A DNA stretch of 64,000 nucleotides from Dermanyssus gallinae (lineage: Eukaryota > Arthropoda > Arachnida > Mesostigmata > Dermanyssidae), in the NCBI GenBank assembly GCA_003439945.1, contig QVRM01002173.1, positions 242,001 to 306,000 of the forward strand. Reading direction: 5' to 3'. The position numbers were made by a program, and so were the translations under genes. The notes below the pieces were generated by a model. It ran no database searches. It worked only from the letters and a program-made list of their open reading frames with translations, and had not been told where the DNA came from. Below are positions 43,990 through 56,769 of this stretch, piece by piece. Position 1 is the first letter of the stretch; each line of letters opens with the position of its first letter.

Positions 43990-45029
43990 TGGACATAAGC
44001 CGCTCAGGTCGTTCACGAGAACTGGCTAGTTTTTCGCCTCTTTTCTACGACAACGTCTCCGAGATGTGGAGTCGCTAGGATGCAGGCTGGGGATACAGGG
44101 CGCCTTCCTTTGGAAACGCGGCCAGGGCAGCCATGACAACAGGCCTTTGTACTTGTTGCCCGGGCTACTCTTTTTTCCGCGGTGCCGGCGGCGCAGGGTG
44201 GTCTCCCGACACCTAACAACAAAACATGAGCTCGTGTTTAAAATCTAGTGTGCGAAACAATAGCAAAGCCAGTTATTACAATGAACGGCGTTGCAGTCAG
44301 CCGATTACTTGACGAAATACAATGACCCCGATAGGACTTTGATGCGCAGCAGAGGGCACATCTGCAAATTTTATTTTCAAGAAAGATTTGACAAGTCGTT
44401 TGGCCATACAACTGGCGTCTAATGTCCTACCGGTTTGATGTATCAAGAAGATGTTGGCCATAACACATAACAAGATAGAATCTACGCAGTTAACTTAATT
44501 ACATATTTTGAGTTCTGCGGCTCGTCGGAGAGGCGTGACCTTGCTTTTGAACGCGTGTCGTGCCGCACTGATTCTCCGAGTCCGCGGGTGTCGTCCGTAC
44601 CCACCAGCAAGCATCTGACGCTGACGAATCTTTTTTTAACGTTTTTCCGTAAGGCTAATGCCCGTGCACGTTTTTTTTTATGTAATGGCTGATGTTAAAT
44701 CCACTCTGGCATTTACCTTGCTTAAATTGGAAACCATGCAATTCCAATTCAAGAGTGACTGGTCTGGGTCTCGAACCCAGGCCTCCCGAATGCAAGACAA
44801 AGGCTTTGCCACTAAGCCATCTTGCTCGGTTTTTGCTGTTTTTCTCGCGCCGTTTTTGCTGGTACATGTCCTCCGGAACGTCGAGCACTCTAATGATCTG
44901 CTCGAATTCTGGCTTGCTGCGCAAGGTGAACCTGTTGTGGCCCGTATGTACACCGGGCAGTATGTAAACAGCTGTCCCCAGGTATACAATGGCCAGTCGG
45001 GCGAGGCACGTGGAAGAGCGGAACTGCAT
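43990..45029 (-). pseudogene. Type 1 gene, inverted copy D
   Basis: Exon 1 starts MQFRSS, then lacks about 32 residues (the signal-like segment and part of the second helix) and continues CLARLAIVYLGTAVYILPGVHTGH…EDMYQQKRRE. A SINE interrupts it at 44842-44631. The splice donor GTATGT is changed to ATATGT, and exon 2 (from about 44212) has a one-base change in an A run that breaks the frame used by copies A to C. The promoter region is partly present. Non-functional. Confidence 0.72.
44631..44842 (-). mobile_element. tRNA-derived SINE in copy D exon 1
   Basis: Absent from all other type 1 copies. On the minus strand the head (44827-44757) has an A box tggcttagtgg and a B box ggttcgagacc; the T arm pairs perfectly but the acceptor arm does not. 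A body of about 110 bases and an A-rich tail follow. It is a different SINE from the one at 15638. The target duplication is not clear. Confidence 0.78.
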
Positions 45030-45560
45030 TTTTGCGGTGATGTGAAAAGCTGCGTATACTACGTAGTAGATTCACTAGAGATCGCGAGTGATCGTGGAGT
45101 TCAACCGCGCTCGACGAGGCTCGCAAGGGGCGCCCCGCACATGGTGCGCAGGCGCCAACATAGATAACGAACGCTGTGATTCCCTCGCCGGAGACCGGAC
45201 AAAGGAGGAGAAAACTAGGCGGGGACGACCATATGACGATGACCGAGCACCGGGGCACCGAGTTACCATCGGTAGGATCACCAGAAGTGGTTATTAACGC
45301 CTTGCCTCAAGTGGTTCTCTGTCTCTGTGTTGAGGGCAACACACCTTCATCAACGGATGAGCCTGTGTATGTATGAGACCGCATGAAGTTCCGCCTCGGA
45401 AAAGCAGTCGCTCCGACCTTACAACGAATGCGCGATACACGCATCGCACTAAATCCAACCTCTTCCTTCAAAAACATATGACGACATGGTCGAGCCGAAC
45501 AGGATGGCTTGATGGCTTCTCGTCAAAGAGAACCAAAAACTAAGGCTGACTCATGATACC

Positions 45561-46234
45561 TTCGGCTACTGGAGCACTAGTTTTACCTTTACGCATTCGT
45601 GCCAGCTAACGTACTTAACCTCACGTTTGCTGTTTTCAATTTGAAATCAAACTCATGTATTTATTATATAAATGCTGCGCTTCGTGCATTATCTGATATT
45701 AGGCCGTAAGAAAAATCGGCTTTTTTTAATAACATAGTTATTCAGATTAATCCAATATCCATTGCGTCTCTGGTATTATCAGCGGGTTGCCTGTCTGGTG
45801 CTCTATAGATGCATATCAGATAATATTCTTCTAGTTCCAGCACTATTTGTCTTGCTGAACAAGTGTAAGCACTCTGTCGTTCTGACGACGATAGCTGCAT
45901 CCCATTGCTGTGCAAACTGATATTTAACTGTGTTTGCCACAAAACATTTCAGGTAAAAACATATATAATAATTCCAGTCATTCAACGTTCTACAGCATAC
46001 ATCTGTATTAATTCTATGTGTGTATTTGCCGTGTTACGGGCTGCTTTAACGCTCTCGAGGATATCATTGCGCCATATATGCTAATCGCTGTAGTTGTTCG
46101 CGATATAGTGGTGCTTCCGCGCGTTTGCAATATGTTTTTGTTGTTGTGATAGTTGTTGTTGTTGCGGTGCTGGTCGGCTGCTGCAGGCCTGATGGGCAGC
46201 TGGGGTTGTGGCAGTGCTGCTAGTGCCAATGTTG
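45561..46234 (+). repeat. Repeat tract between units D and B
   Basis: 45600-46070 matches parts of 29050-29250 and 30700-31050. No intact gene. A short cag/gtt-rich stretch (46130-46200) has trinucleotide character. Confidence 0.5.
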
Positions 46235-46842
46235 CCAATGACCAATCATCTTTACTTTTGCACACAAAAACTGGCCCAAGCCGAATTGATTACGGCCAGT
46301 GCAACAAAAGCTAAAGTCCTACATTTTAGCTGTGATGGAAGGTGTCCGGGGGTGAATAGGCTTCTTAAGATCAATACTGAAAACCTTGAAATTGTCGACT
46401 GATCTACAACCCTAGACTAAAAACTTAACACTTAAACTTTCATTCATCACACAACATTTAGAAAAAAAATCGAGGTAATGCCACTGCCGCCATGATTCTA
46501 TTGCCAAAGCTTAGTGACATCGATATCACAACTGCAACTAATATATGCGAAATTAAAATACGGCTGATAATATAATATAGACTGCTGTCAGCTGTATTTA
46601 TTACCTCACAGATTGTTCTCGAATACAGTAGATTCGTCTATCGAATACAGTATGCGCTTCTATCAAATCGTCTGGACGTTTCTGGTACCTACTTGTATCT
46701 ACTCTTTCCACTGCACGTTCGCCAGCACGTGGCGCCTAGCCCCGACAGCCGTGCGTCCACCTGAACGTGGCCAGACACAACATCTAGTCAACTACTCTCT
46801 ACTCCTTAGATTACACAGCTCTTCACATTTTACTCCGCAAAA

Positions 46843-47803
46843 ATGCAGTTCCACTCTTCCAAATTGTACGCTATTTTTATTTACATGCTAGCGCTAACGC
46901 AGACGAACGCCATTTTTAATATGCCTGTAATAGCAGGACCATACGCATTACTAAGGCCTCGCCCGACTGGCCATTGCATCCATCGAATCAGCGGTCTACA
47001 TGCTGTCCAATGTGCATACGGGCCACAAGAGGTTCACCATGCACAGCAAGCCTGAATTCGAGCAGACCGTTGAAGTGCTCGACTTTCCGGAAGACATGTA
47101 CCAGCAAAAACGACGCGAGAATCGTCAGCGCCAGATTCTTGCTGGTAGGGACGGACGACAACCGCGGACTCGAAGAATCGGTGCGGCGCGACTACTCTTT
47201 CAAAAGCAAGACTGCGCCCCTCCGACGAGCCGGAAAAGCCAGGGTATGTACTGTTATACGTTATGGTCAGCATCCTCTTGATATGTTAAGGTCAGCATCT
47301 TCTTGATACATCAAACCGGCCAGACATTAGACGTCAGTTTTATGGTCAAACCAAACTATTAAATATTTTTTGGTAAATATTATTTGAATATGTCTCCTTT
47401 GCTGCACACCAAAGTCCTGTCGGGTTCATTGTATTATGTAAAGTAATTAATCGGCTGACCTGAACCGGACGCCGTATATTGTAATAACTGGTTTTGCTAT
47501 TGCTTCGCACATTGTATTTTTAACACGAACTCTTGTTTTTTGTTAGGTATCGAAAGACCACCCTGCGTCGCCGGTACCGCAGCCAAAGAGTAACCTGGGG
47601 AACAGATCCAAGGGCCTGCTGCCATGGCTGCCCTGGCCACGCCTCCAAAGGAAGGTGCCCTGTAAAACCAGCCGCGCATCTCGAAGACGTTGCCGTAGAA
47701 TTGAGGCGACGAAGCCAGTTCACGTGGACAGCCTGAGCGGCTTGTATCCAAGTTATCGACCTTGGAAAGAGGTATCGACGAACATTGGTCAGCTAATAGG
47801 CTG
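46843..47803 (+). pseudogene. Type 1 gene, copy B, promoterless and frameshifted
   Basis: Exon 1 begins MQFHSSKLYAIFIYMLALTQ, but an extra T at about 46950 (attactaagg against attacaagg) shifts the frame. The splice donor AGG|GTATGT (47244) and acceptor (47546) remain, and exon 2 (47547-47803) is open in the same phase as A and C. Similarity to the A/C promoter stops near 46775, so the TATA box is absent. AATAAA is at 48040. Confidence 0.7.
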
Positions 47804-48143
47804 AACATTCCACGAGAACACACGGTTCTTCGTGTCTAATTAACTAGTCAAATGGCTACGCAGCCAGGGAGTTTGATCGACGTTCTCACGTATGGCAGGA
47901 CGTCGATAACAATATGTAGATAAATATACTTCGATAAAAGTTTAGAAATGTTTATGCAATATCACATAACGTTATAGATCGTTTGAAATTGGATCTAGCA
48001 ATGTGTCCCTATATTAAAATGTCATTATATCTGTATGAAAATAAATTCTATAAACATCCTAAACGCTTTGTTTTTAGTTTACTTTAATGATCTAGCGTAC
48101 AATTTAAATAACTCTTTTAAACATGAAACGGGAAGTAACGATG

Positions 48144-48183
<40 letters not shown>

Positions 48184-50242
48184 CAACGAATAATTGGGAC
48201 TTATCTGTTATATCAAGTATTCCACATGAAAGTTCCCGTATTAAAGATTCATATTTACCTAAATGTACATAAAAAACAACGTTACCCACGGTAGCTTGCT
48301 CAAATGCTTACTACAAGCCTGTCAAATCTTACTTTTGTTTTTTTTTCTCGCATTAGATTAAAAAATCTAAAGAGTTACAAGTAAATAGATGAAGTTACTG
48401 TTGATACAAGCTTAAGCCTTAAGTATTCGTTACCGGGCTATTGATTGGACTAGGGTGGGTAGTAGGAGCGGCATTAGCATCGCCTCTGGAAAAGAATTAA
48501 TAATACTGGGTTGAAACACAGAGTTGTAATTCTTATTTAAGTTGAAAACTTTAAAGAAAGCCACTTTAATATGTGCATGCATAGAGCCATTACTCATTGT
48601 GCGAGAACCGTCGGACGTCTCCTGCACTCCTGGCCGCAGCATAAATTGCAGTTTCCACTATGCCGGAGCTCTCAGGGACGCGCGTTTTGTACACGCTACT
48701 GGTACGTATGTTGCATTGTAGCGCGAAACATCGACGTCAATGGATTTCGGTATGAGCCGGTGTGGGAAAGTAATGGACGCTACTAGACCCCATAGTGACT
48801 GGTAAACTTAGACCCCATAATGCTCGGCAAACTCTAAAGCTTCTGTATGTGTATGGTGAGAGTATGCGGCTAATACAGCGTTAGTCGACAAAATCTCAAA
48901 TATCAGGAACTCTTGCTCTAAATGTGCTGTTGTCTGTATTCGGCAATGCTAAGGAGAACCCTGGACCCCTGCGGAGCCAACATATTTCACGTCAATGTTT
49001 GAACAGTATGCGAGTGGTGCACCAAACGGTTACATAGGCACTATTGTTTCTATATATAGGCTTGTCAAGAGCAGGTCATATTGCAATTCGCATTCTTGGA
49101 GAGATGGTGTTTCTTGTTGTGGAGATACATCTCTAAAACCGTCACGCCATTGCACTTGCTTCACAAAACTAAAAAAATAACAATATTTCAAAAAGTATAT
49201 TTGCCACAAATGGCACGCACTTATAAACACGTGTACACAAGATAAATTGTGCATGGCCACCATCACATGGCACGTTTGACCCGAATATTTTTACCGAAAT
49301 GGCATTCAATGTCGTAGCTGATCCCCGGCTTTTTGCCAGGCGAGACGGTTGCTGACGTGTTCAAATTGGATATAATGACGATTATATTTCACACTCATTG
49401 CGAAATAAGCAATAATTATATCAAAACGCATATCTAACCAGGGCGCCTCTCTCCTAGAACTGGCTGACAATCAAAGCAACAGCCAACTAGCAACACATCA
49501 TGACCGGCAGAATGTGCAATCGGTCTCGAAGCGGAACGAACTGTCGCCACATCATATTCGTTTCATCAAACGCCAACGGCACCAAGTTACAGTTATTTCA
49601 GAGGAAAAAGACAGGAGACGCGATGATTCCTCGCATACAACTCAAAGACCGCGACGTGCTATACACGTAACCATAAGCACAAACAAGATGACCCGACTGA
49701 GAGCAGGAGGTGGCACCAGTACATTAGTGAGCGTGAGTGTGAATTTTTGGAGAAACTCTAGATGTCTCAACATGTCCGGCCCTCGGTGCATTGAAGACAT
49801 GCAGAAATAAGCGACTGGATCGGACATCACCCAGACGTACCAACATATGACGAGTTCTTTGCCTTTTGCTATTCACTCGTTTTGGAGGCTTGAAGCGCCC
49901 TCAACGAAACGTCGTTTCCTAGTGAAGATTCTAGCTTGGGCGATAAACCAAGATCCAGTCGACTTTATTTGCTATAAGGGGATGTTCTGCCCTTAAAGAT
50001 AAAACAAAGACCAACGGTTACCACTCAAGAACCACTCAACACATTGTAAGTTGAAGCCGTTGTAATAGCGAGGTGTGCCGTATGGGAACGGGTCAGTCGA
50101 ATGTAGTGTCTATCGTCTGAGGGGCACATCGCGCTGCGCGGTAATCCAGCGACCTCCGGGGTTGTGTTGGAGCCGAGCATATATGAATATGCCTCGCCAT
50201 AGATTGGTGTGAATGTTAGAGGATTCAGTACGGCCTCACTTT

Positions 50243-50247
50243 AAGTT

Positions 50248-50295
<48 letters not shown>

Positions 50296-50300
50296 CGTCC
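50243..50300. repeat. (TA)n insertion absent from unit A
   Basis: About 60 bases, mostly (TA)n at 50249-50290, lie between ctttaa and tgatgtaaac; in unit A (20393-20405) these flanks are adjacent. The microsatellite therefore arrived as an insertion rather than by expansion of a short run. Confidence 0.7.
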
Positions 50301-50793
50301 TGATGTAAACAAATTCAGTTATCAGTATCGAGAGAACAAATATGAGCTCTATCCATGCAAGCAAACTCACTATTGAGAACTAATACGAGCACCGTGTGCT
50401 ATATTATTCGTAATATAAATTTGTTGTCGTTTCGCATTAGTCTTGAACATAGAGCTTTCAACAGAATGTATGAAGACGAAGTGTCTGGTCCGAGGGCACA
50501 GGCAGCTCCTAGAGGAAATCCATTACAACGAGTTAAAGAAACATTGATTCAAACGTGACGAGAACTAGTATCTATTTTAACCTCTTTTACCTTCCAGAAT
50601 GTAATTCTTAATGGATCATGTTTATAGATACTTTGACTTGAAACAATAAATGAGTCCAGTAGAGAGAGCGGCCTAGTCCCCGGTGAACTTTGCGGCGTGT
50701 ATAGTTAGACTCGTCGAGCGCGATTGAACTCAAAGATTACTCGCGGTCTCCACTGAATTCGCCTTGTTTTACATAGCTCTTCAAACCGCAGAA

Positions 50794-51531
50794 ATGCAGC
50801 TCCACTCTGCCAAAATGTGCGTGGATTTTACTTACAGGCTAGCGCTAACGCAGGCGGACAGGTTTCTAATACGGCTTTATTAACTACTAGGCGTTACAAG
50901 GCCTGTTTCGAGTGGCCACTATATACCTCGGAATAGCGGTCTACATTCTTTCCGGTGTGCATACGGGCCACAGTGGGTTCACCGTGCACAGCAAGCCGGA
51001 ATTCGAGCAGATTATTAAAGTTCTCGACGTTCAGGAGGACTTGTACCAGAAAAAAACTGCGCGAGATACATCAGCGCCATATGCTTGCTGGTGAATACGG
51101 ACAAGCAAGGCCAAGCCTCTCTGGCGAGCCAGAAAAGTCAGGGTATGAATTGATGCGATCTGTCGGCGTGCCGAACCAGATGCGAGCAGCTGCCGAACGC
51201 GCAGAACTCGAGCGCGAACTGCTCGTGTTGCGCGAGGCCCTGCAATGAGGGCGTCATCCAGAACGAGTGCAACCACGTTCGGGAACGAATTGTTGCTCTG
51301 TTGAATGAAAAGGAAGGTCTCTTCGGTGAATTGGCTGAAGTTTGTGGCGATGAGGAGGTGGTCCGGGGCTGCGTTACCCTGTTGGAAAAGCAACTCGAAA
51401 AACAGGAGAAAGCGATAGAAATTTTAAATATGCTTAAACGAAATGAATATGTATACTTCGGCGATGATAGGGAAAGGTTATCGTCGCTGAGGGCAGCGAC
51501 TGAAGCAGAATGGCCGAATGTAAAACTGTAG
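50794..51531 (+). pseudogene. Type 2 gene, copy B
   Basis: Starts MQLHSAKMCV as in copy A, with the same early frame break, plus loss of about ten bases before the GPYALQG block and a further frame change at about 51240. Readable parts: ALFRVATIYLGIAVYILSGVHTGH, EFEQIIKVLDVQEDLYQ, NQMRAAAERAELERELLVLREAL and LEKQLEKQEKAIEILNMLKRN. The tail extends beyond copy A (LRAATEAEWPNVKL). Broken. Confidence 0.55.
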
Positions 51532-51559
51532 AGTGGCATTATTGTTATAAGCGGCTATG

Positions 51560-53800
51560 TTTCTCTAAACAACCTCACCACTGGCCTGGGCGATCAGCTT
51601 AAAGACGCTCTGCTGTCTGCTGTCACTTCAAGTTTGACTGACTTGCGTGCGTCCGAAACCTTGATCCCGCGATGACAGCGCCCCCCATCTGTTATAGCGG
51701 GCGATACTGCACTGAAGTCTCATCCGGCCTCACAATCATGTCACAACAAGACATCCGCAGATGGGCCGTTTCCACTGTCAGCAGTTGCGCAAGCAACGGT
51801 CCGAATCTTCCTACGAGAGACGTACCTCACGCAAGGTTGGTTGCAAGCACATCGGCTCAGGCGTCACTGCATGACGTTATCCTCATGACGTCTAGAATCA
51901 AGAGCGCATCTAAGATGATTTCCTGTGTACCCCGGGGTATTCGCGCCAACATGTCTCTGGAGCTTGCAACTTTGATCAGTGAGGTCTGCTCAACGACAAG
52001 CAGAGATTCATATAGAAGACTACTGCAATTCCAACTGCAGTATCCTGCATACCATCCCAGAAGGAACGCGGCCGCACTCTCACATCGGTACTACGCGAGA
52101 ATCATAACCGATTATGGTTATGAAACTTACTCATATGCTTCAACATTACTTAGTCAGCAAACATTTCGTCGCACAACAACCCTGCAAAAGTTCGTATAGT
52201 GCAGGGGAAGCCCGCTCTCGGCGATGTTTCTTCTGCAGCAAGGGTCCTTTTATCCACCGACTCAGTAGCGCCGTTCTCGCCGAAACAAGGATGACGCTCC
52301 TGGACAAACATCCGCCATCTCGACCGGACTTATCCTTTTCCCACGCTTAGACGAGCCCACCTGCTTACGGCTGTGCGTACCTCTTACCTTTGTCGACTTT
52401 ATCCACTTGTGTACCAGATGTACAGGCTTCCAAGCAAGTTAATTTGGCAAAGAGAATTTATCGAGTATTCTCTCTAGTGTTCAACAGGGTGGCCCCTGTG
52501 GCTAGCTTTATCTTGCATTGCTATTTATAAACTTTAAGTACGCCTTTCTACTTCCGACCTTGGTTTCTAAACGACGGCATTCTCTCCTGGTGACAGTGGC
52601 GGTGTAGCGAGACATTGCCCAGGTGATAGAGTTCGAGGCGGTCTCAGGACTCAAGTTAAACAACGCCAAATGCAAAATTTTCTTTCCATTTCAAAGGGCC
52701 GCTCATCTCGACTCCATGCTTCAAATAGTGCACAATCTTCTACCAGCTGCTAGGTTGATTGCTAATCACGAACTCGAGCTTCTAGGGGCGCCAATTCTCT
52801 ACGACTCTATTGGCGTATCTTTAACTAAAAAAGGCTCTGACCTTGTTAGCTAGTGCTCTCGACTGCGACTCCTGGACCTGCTATCGCTTGAGTTTGTCAA
52901 CTCCGGGGCTGATTTACCTCTTGCGATGCTCACGAGCATATGCTGAACCGGACCTGCTTGAATCGTTCGACGAAACTTTGCGAAGTACCCTTCAGGGTAT
53001 TCTAAACGTTCAGCTTGGGCAAACCTCGTGGCTACAAGCTTGACTCTCAACGTCCGCAGGGGGAATGGGGATTCGCATGGTTTCGCAGATTGCCATTTCT
53101 GCCTACCTCGGGTCTAGCGAAAGACACCGAGACTTTGGTGTCAGGTATCGCACCACCGGATGCCTACACAGGCTTTATCGCCCAATCGGAGCAAGCCTAC
53201 CTCTACTATGCAGAAAAGTGGGGTCCATTGCCTTAGCGCATTTCACAATCGGTCTTGAACTTGCAAGTAGTTAAGTCGATCCAAGAGCGGCTAATATCCA
53301 GGCAAAGAACGTTAAAGAGCAGGTGCAACTGAGAGTCGTGATCGATCCGATGAGCGGAAAATGGCTTCAGGCCATTTCTCACCGCAGCTGGGAACGATGC
53401 TGGACAATACAAAACTCCGGTGAGCATGCTCTGGCTTGCAAGAGGAGCGCCGGTAAGTTCTCAAGGCGTTCGGCCTTGATCGACGTAATACACCAAGCAA
53501 TGCAGTCAGCCCACATACCTGCAGTCAAAGAGCCGGTCGGTCTGTCAGCCAACTGCGTCCGGACGGCCTGACTCTGGTTCCAAGAAATTAAGGTCGCTGG
53601 CTTGTGTACGACGTCACCGTGTCTTGCACGTTGGCCGCTTCGTATAATCGCCATACCAGCCGGAGGTCGGAGCAGCCGCTGGCCTCGCTGAAGGTCGCAA
53701 GTTGGCAAAATATCGTGAACTGGAGCAAAACTTCATCGGCTTCAGAATATCGGCTGAAATTCAACGCGGAAACGCTGCATCGATAATTGGTTCATTGCCT
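51560..53800 (+). pseudogene. Decayed RLE-type LINE in unit B
   Basis: Collinear with 21640-24090. Best preserved is ISCVPRGIRANMSLELATLI…SYRRLLQFQLQYPAYHPRRN (about 51920-52070). The RT thumb GLKLNNAKCKIFF is near 52650. The endonuclease block at 53540 is frameshifted (a five-base loss against unit A). Confidence 0.68.
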
Positions 53801-54444
53801 ACGGGTAAGGTACTCCTCTTTTTGCCGTAGTCGAATCGAGCCGGCGCTAATAATCTATGTGCAACTAAAGGATTTAAATGAATAAATTCCGTGATTATGG
53901 CGGCTATGTAAGGTTGAGAGAGACAGCTTAGCGACGGTTGCTGGTAGCGGCGCACCTAGCGGAGAAAGCGCTACGGCAACAGCAACAGTGGCGGGTTTGA
54001 ATTTGGTGCCGTGAGATTTGACGACATTACGGTTAGTGAATAGCGACGTTGTTGAGATGCGGTCGAATAAGAATCGCAGTGTAGTGAAATAGGCCGGCGA
54101 GGCGGCGCTGTACCGACGTAGCAGAGAAGTCGGACCAAATAAAAACTACAGCCGTGGTGGTCAATCTTCATGTCTTATTCCTAGCAACCTAGTGATGCCC
54201 TTACAAATATTACGATGTATCTATATATAGTAGAATTAAGTGCTCAAAAATTGGGTGACTCGTCTGTGACTTATAAAACCTAAAAAAGTCACCATTTAAG
54301 TGATATTGTATTTCATTAGAAATGTCATTACGACTGTGTAAATTTAAATTATATAATATTCTTAGCACGTTTGTCTTTATTGTGTCTTAAAGATCTAACG
54401 TACAGTTTAAAAGAATTCTTCTGACACTAAACTGAACGTACGTT

Positions 54445-55989
<1,545 letters not shown>

Positions 55990-56586
55990 CTTCGATACAG
56001 CTTTCCAGGTCGATAATTTAGACATAAGGCGCTCAGGTCGTCAACGTGAGCTGGCTCGTTCTTCGCCTTTTTTTCTACAGCAACGTCTCCGAGATGTGGA
56101 GTCGCTAGGGTGCAGGCTGTGGATGCAGGGCGCCTTCCTTTGAAAACGCGGCCAGGGCAGCCATGACAACAGGCCTTTGTACTTGTTGCCCGGGCTACTC
56201 TTTTTTCCGCGGTACCGGCGGTACAGGGTGGTTTCCCGACACCTAACAACAAAACATAAGCTCGTGTTTAAAATCTAGTGTGCGAAACAATAGCAAAGTC
56301 AGTTATTACAATGAACGGCGTTGCAGTCAGCCGATTACTTGACGACGACTTTAAAACTGGCGTCTAATGTCCTACCGGTTTGATGTATCAAGAAGATGCT
56401 GGCCATAACACATGACAAGGAAGAATCTACGCAAACCTCAATTACATACATTGAGTTCTGCGGCTCGTCGGAGAGGCGTGACCTCGCTTTTGAAGGCGTG
56501 TCGTGCCGCACTGATTCTCCGAGTCCGCGGTTGTCGTCCGTACCCACCAGCAAGCATCTGGCGCTGACAATTCTCGCGCCGTTTTT
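55990..56586 (-). pseudogene. Type 1 gene, inverted copy E (main part)
   Basis: Exon 2 from about 56246 down to 56035, the intron, then the 3' part of exon 1 (56586-56450), interrupted by a LINE and continued at 60799-60870. As in copy D, an A run in exon 2 shifts the frame, leaving a different frame open (GVGKPPCTAGTAEKRV…). It holds the empty site for the R1 LINE (56010-56022). Not functional. Confidence 0.68.
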
Positions 56587-56589
56587 AGG

Positions 56590-56636
56590 GCCACGGATTA
56601 CCAACAAAAGGTCCCTGGTTCAATTCCAGGTAAATA
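56590..56636 (+). other. tRNA 3'-half-like sequence at the LINE 5' end
   Basis: ccctggttcaattccaggt forms a perfect five-pair T arm with a B-box-like ggttcaattcc, preceded by bases resembling an anticodon arm. It lies between the target sequence and the LINE 5' UTR. It may be part of the LINE, or a tRNA/SINE piece joined by template switching. Confidence 0.5.
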
Positions 56637-56769
56637 CAAAAAAGTTTTTATTTTTTGTGTTTTATCTGGGTCTCTTTTTAGCGCTTTTACGCTGATTGAT
56701 TTTAGTAACACATTTTTAGCGACATTTTAGCAGTGATTTCACGTTTTTACGAGTGCCAGCTAATTAGTC

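Larger units (their letters stand above)
43600..45560 (-). repeat. Inverted, internally deleted unit D
   Basis: On the minus strand it reads as 5' flank (45560-45100), type 1 gene (45029-43990) and the conserved terminus (43960-43610). The spacer, type 2 gene and RLE relic of a full unit are absent. It lies head-to-head with unit B, whose start is about 46235. Confidence 0.7.
46235..54482 (+). repeat. Unit B, the most compact full unit
   Basis: Collinear with unit A without its SINE, mariner and LINE insertions, and so serves as the empty-site reference for them. It contains type 1 (46843), terminus (48020-48181), spacer, type 2 (50794), RLE relic (51560-53800) and terminus (54310-54481). 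The first 360 bases match 12605-12930 and not the 5' flank of units A and C. Confidence 0.75.

Noticed and set aside
44757..44827. A functional tRNA gene
   Set aside because: A and B boxes and the T arm are present, but the acceptor strands do not pair and the sequence is inside an A-tailed insertion, so it is a SINE head.
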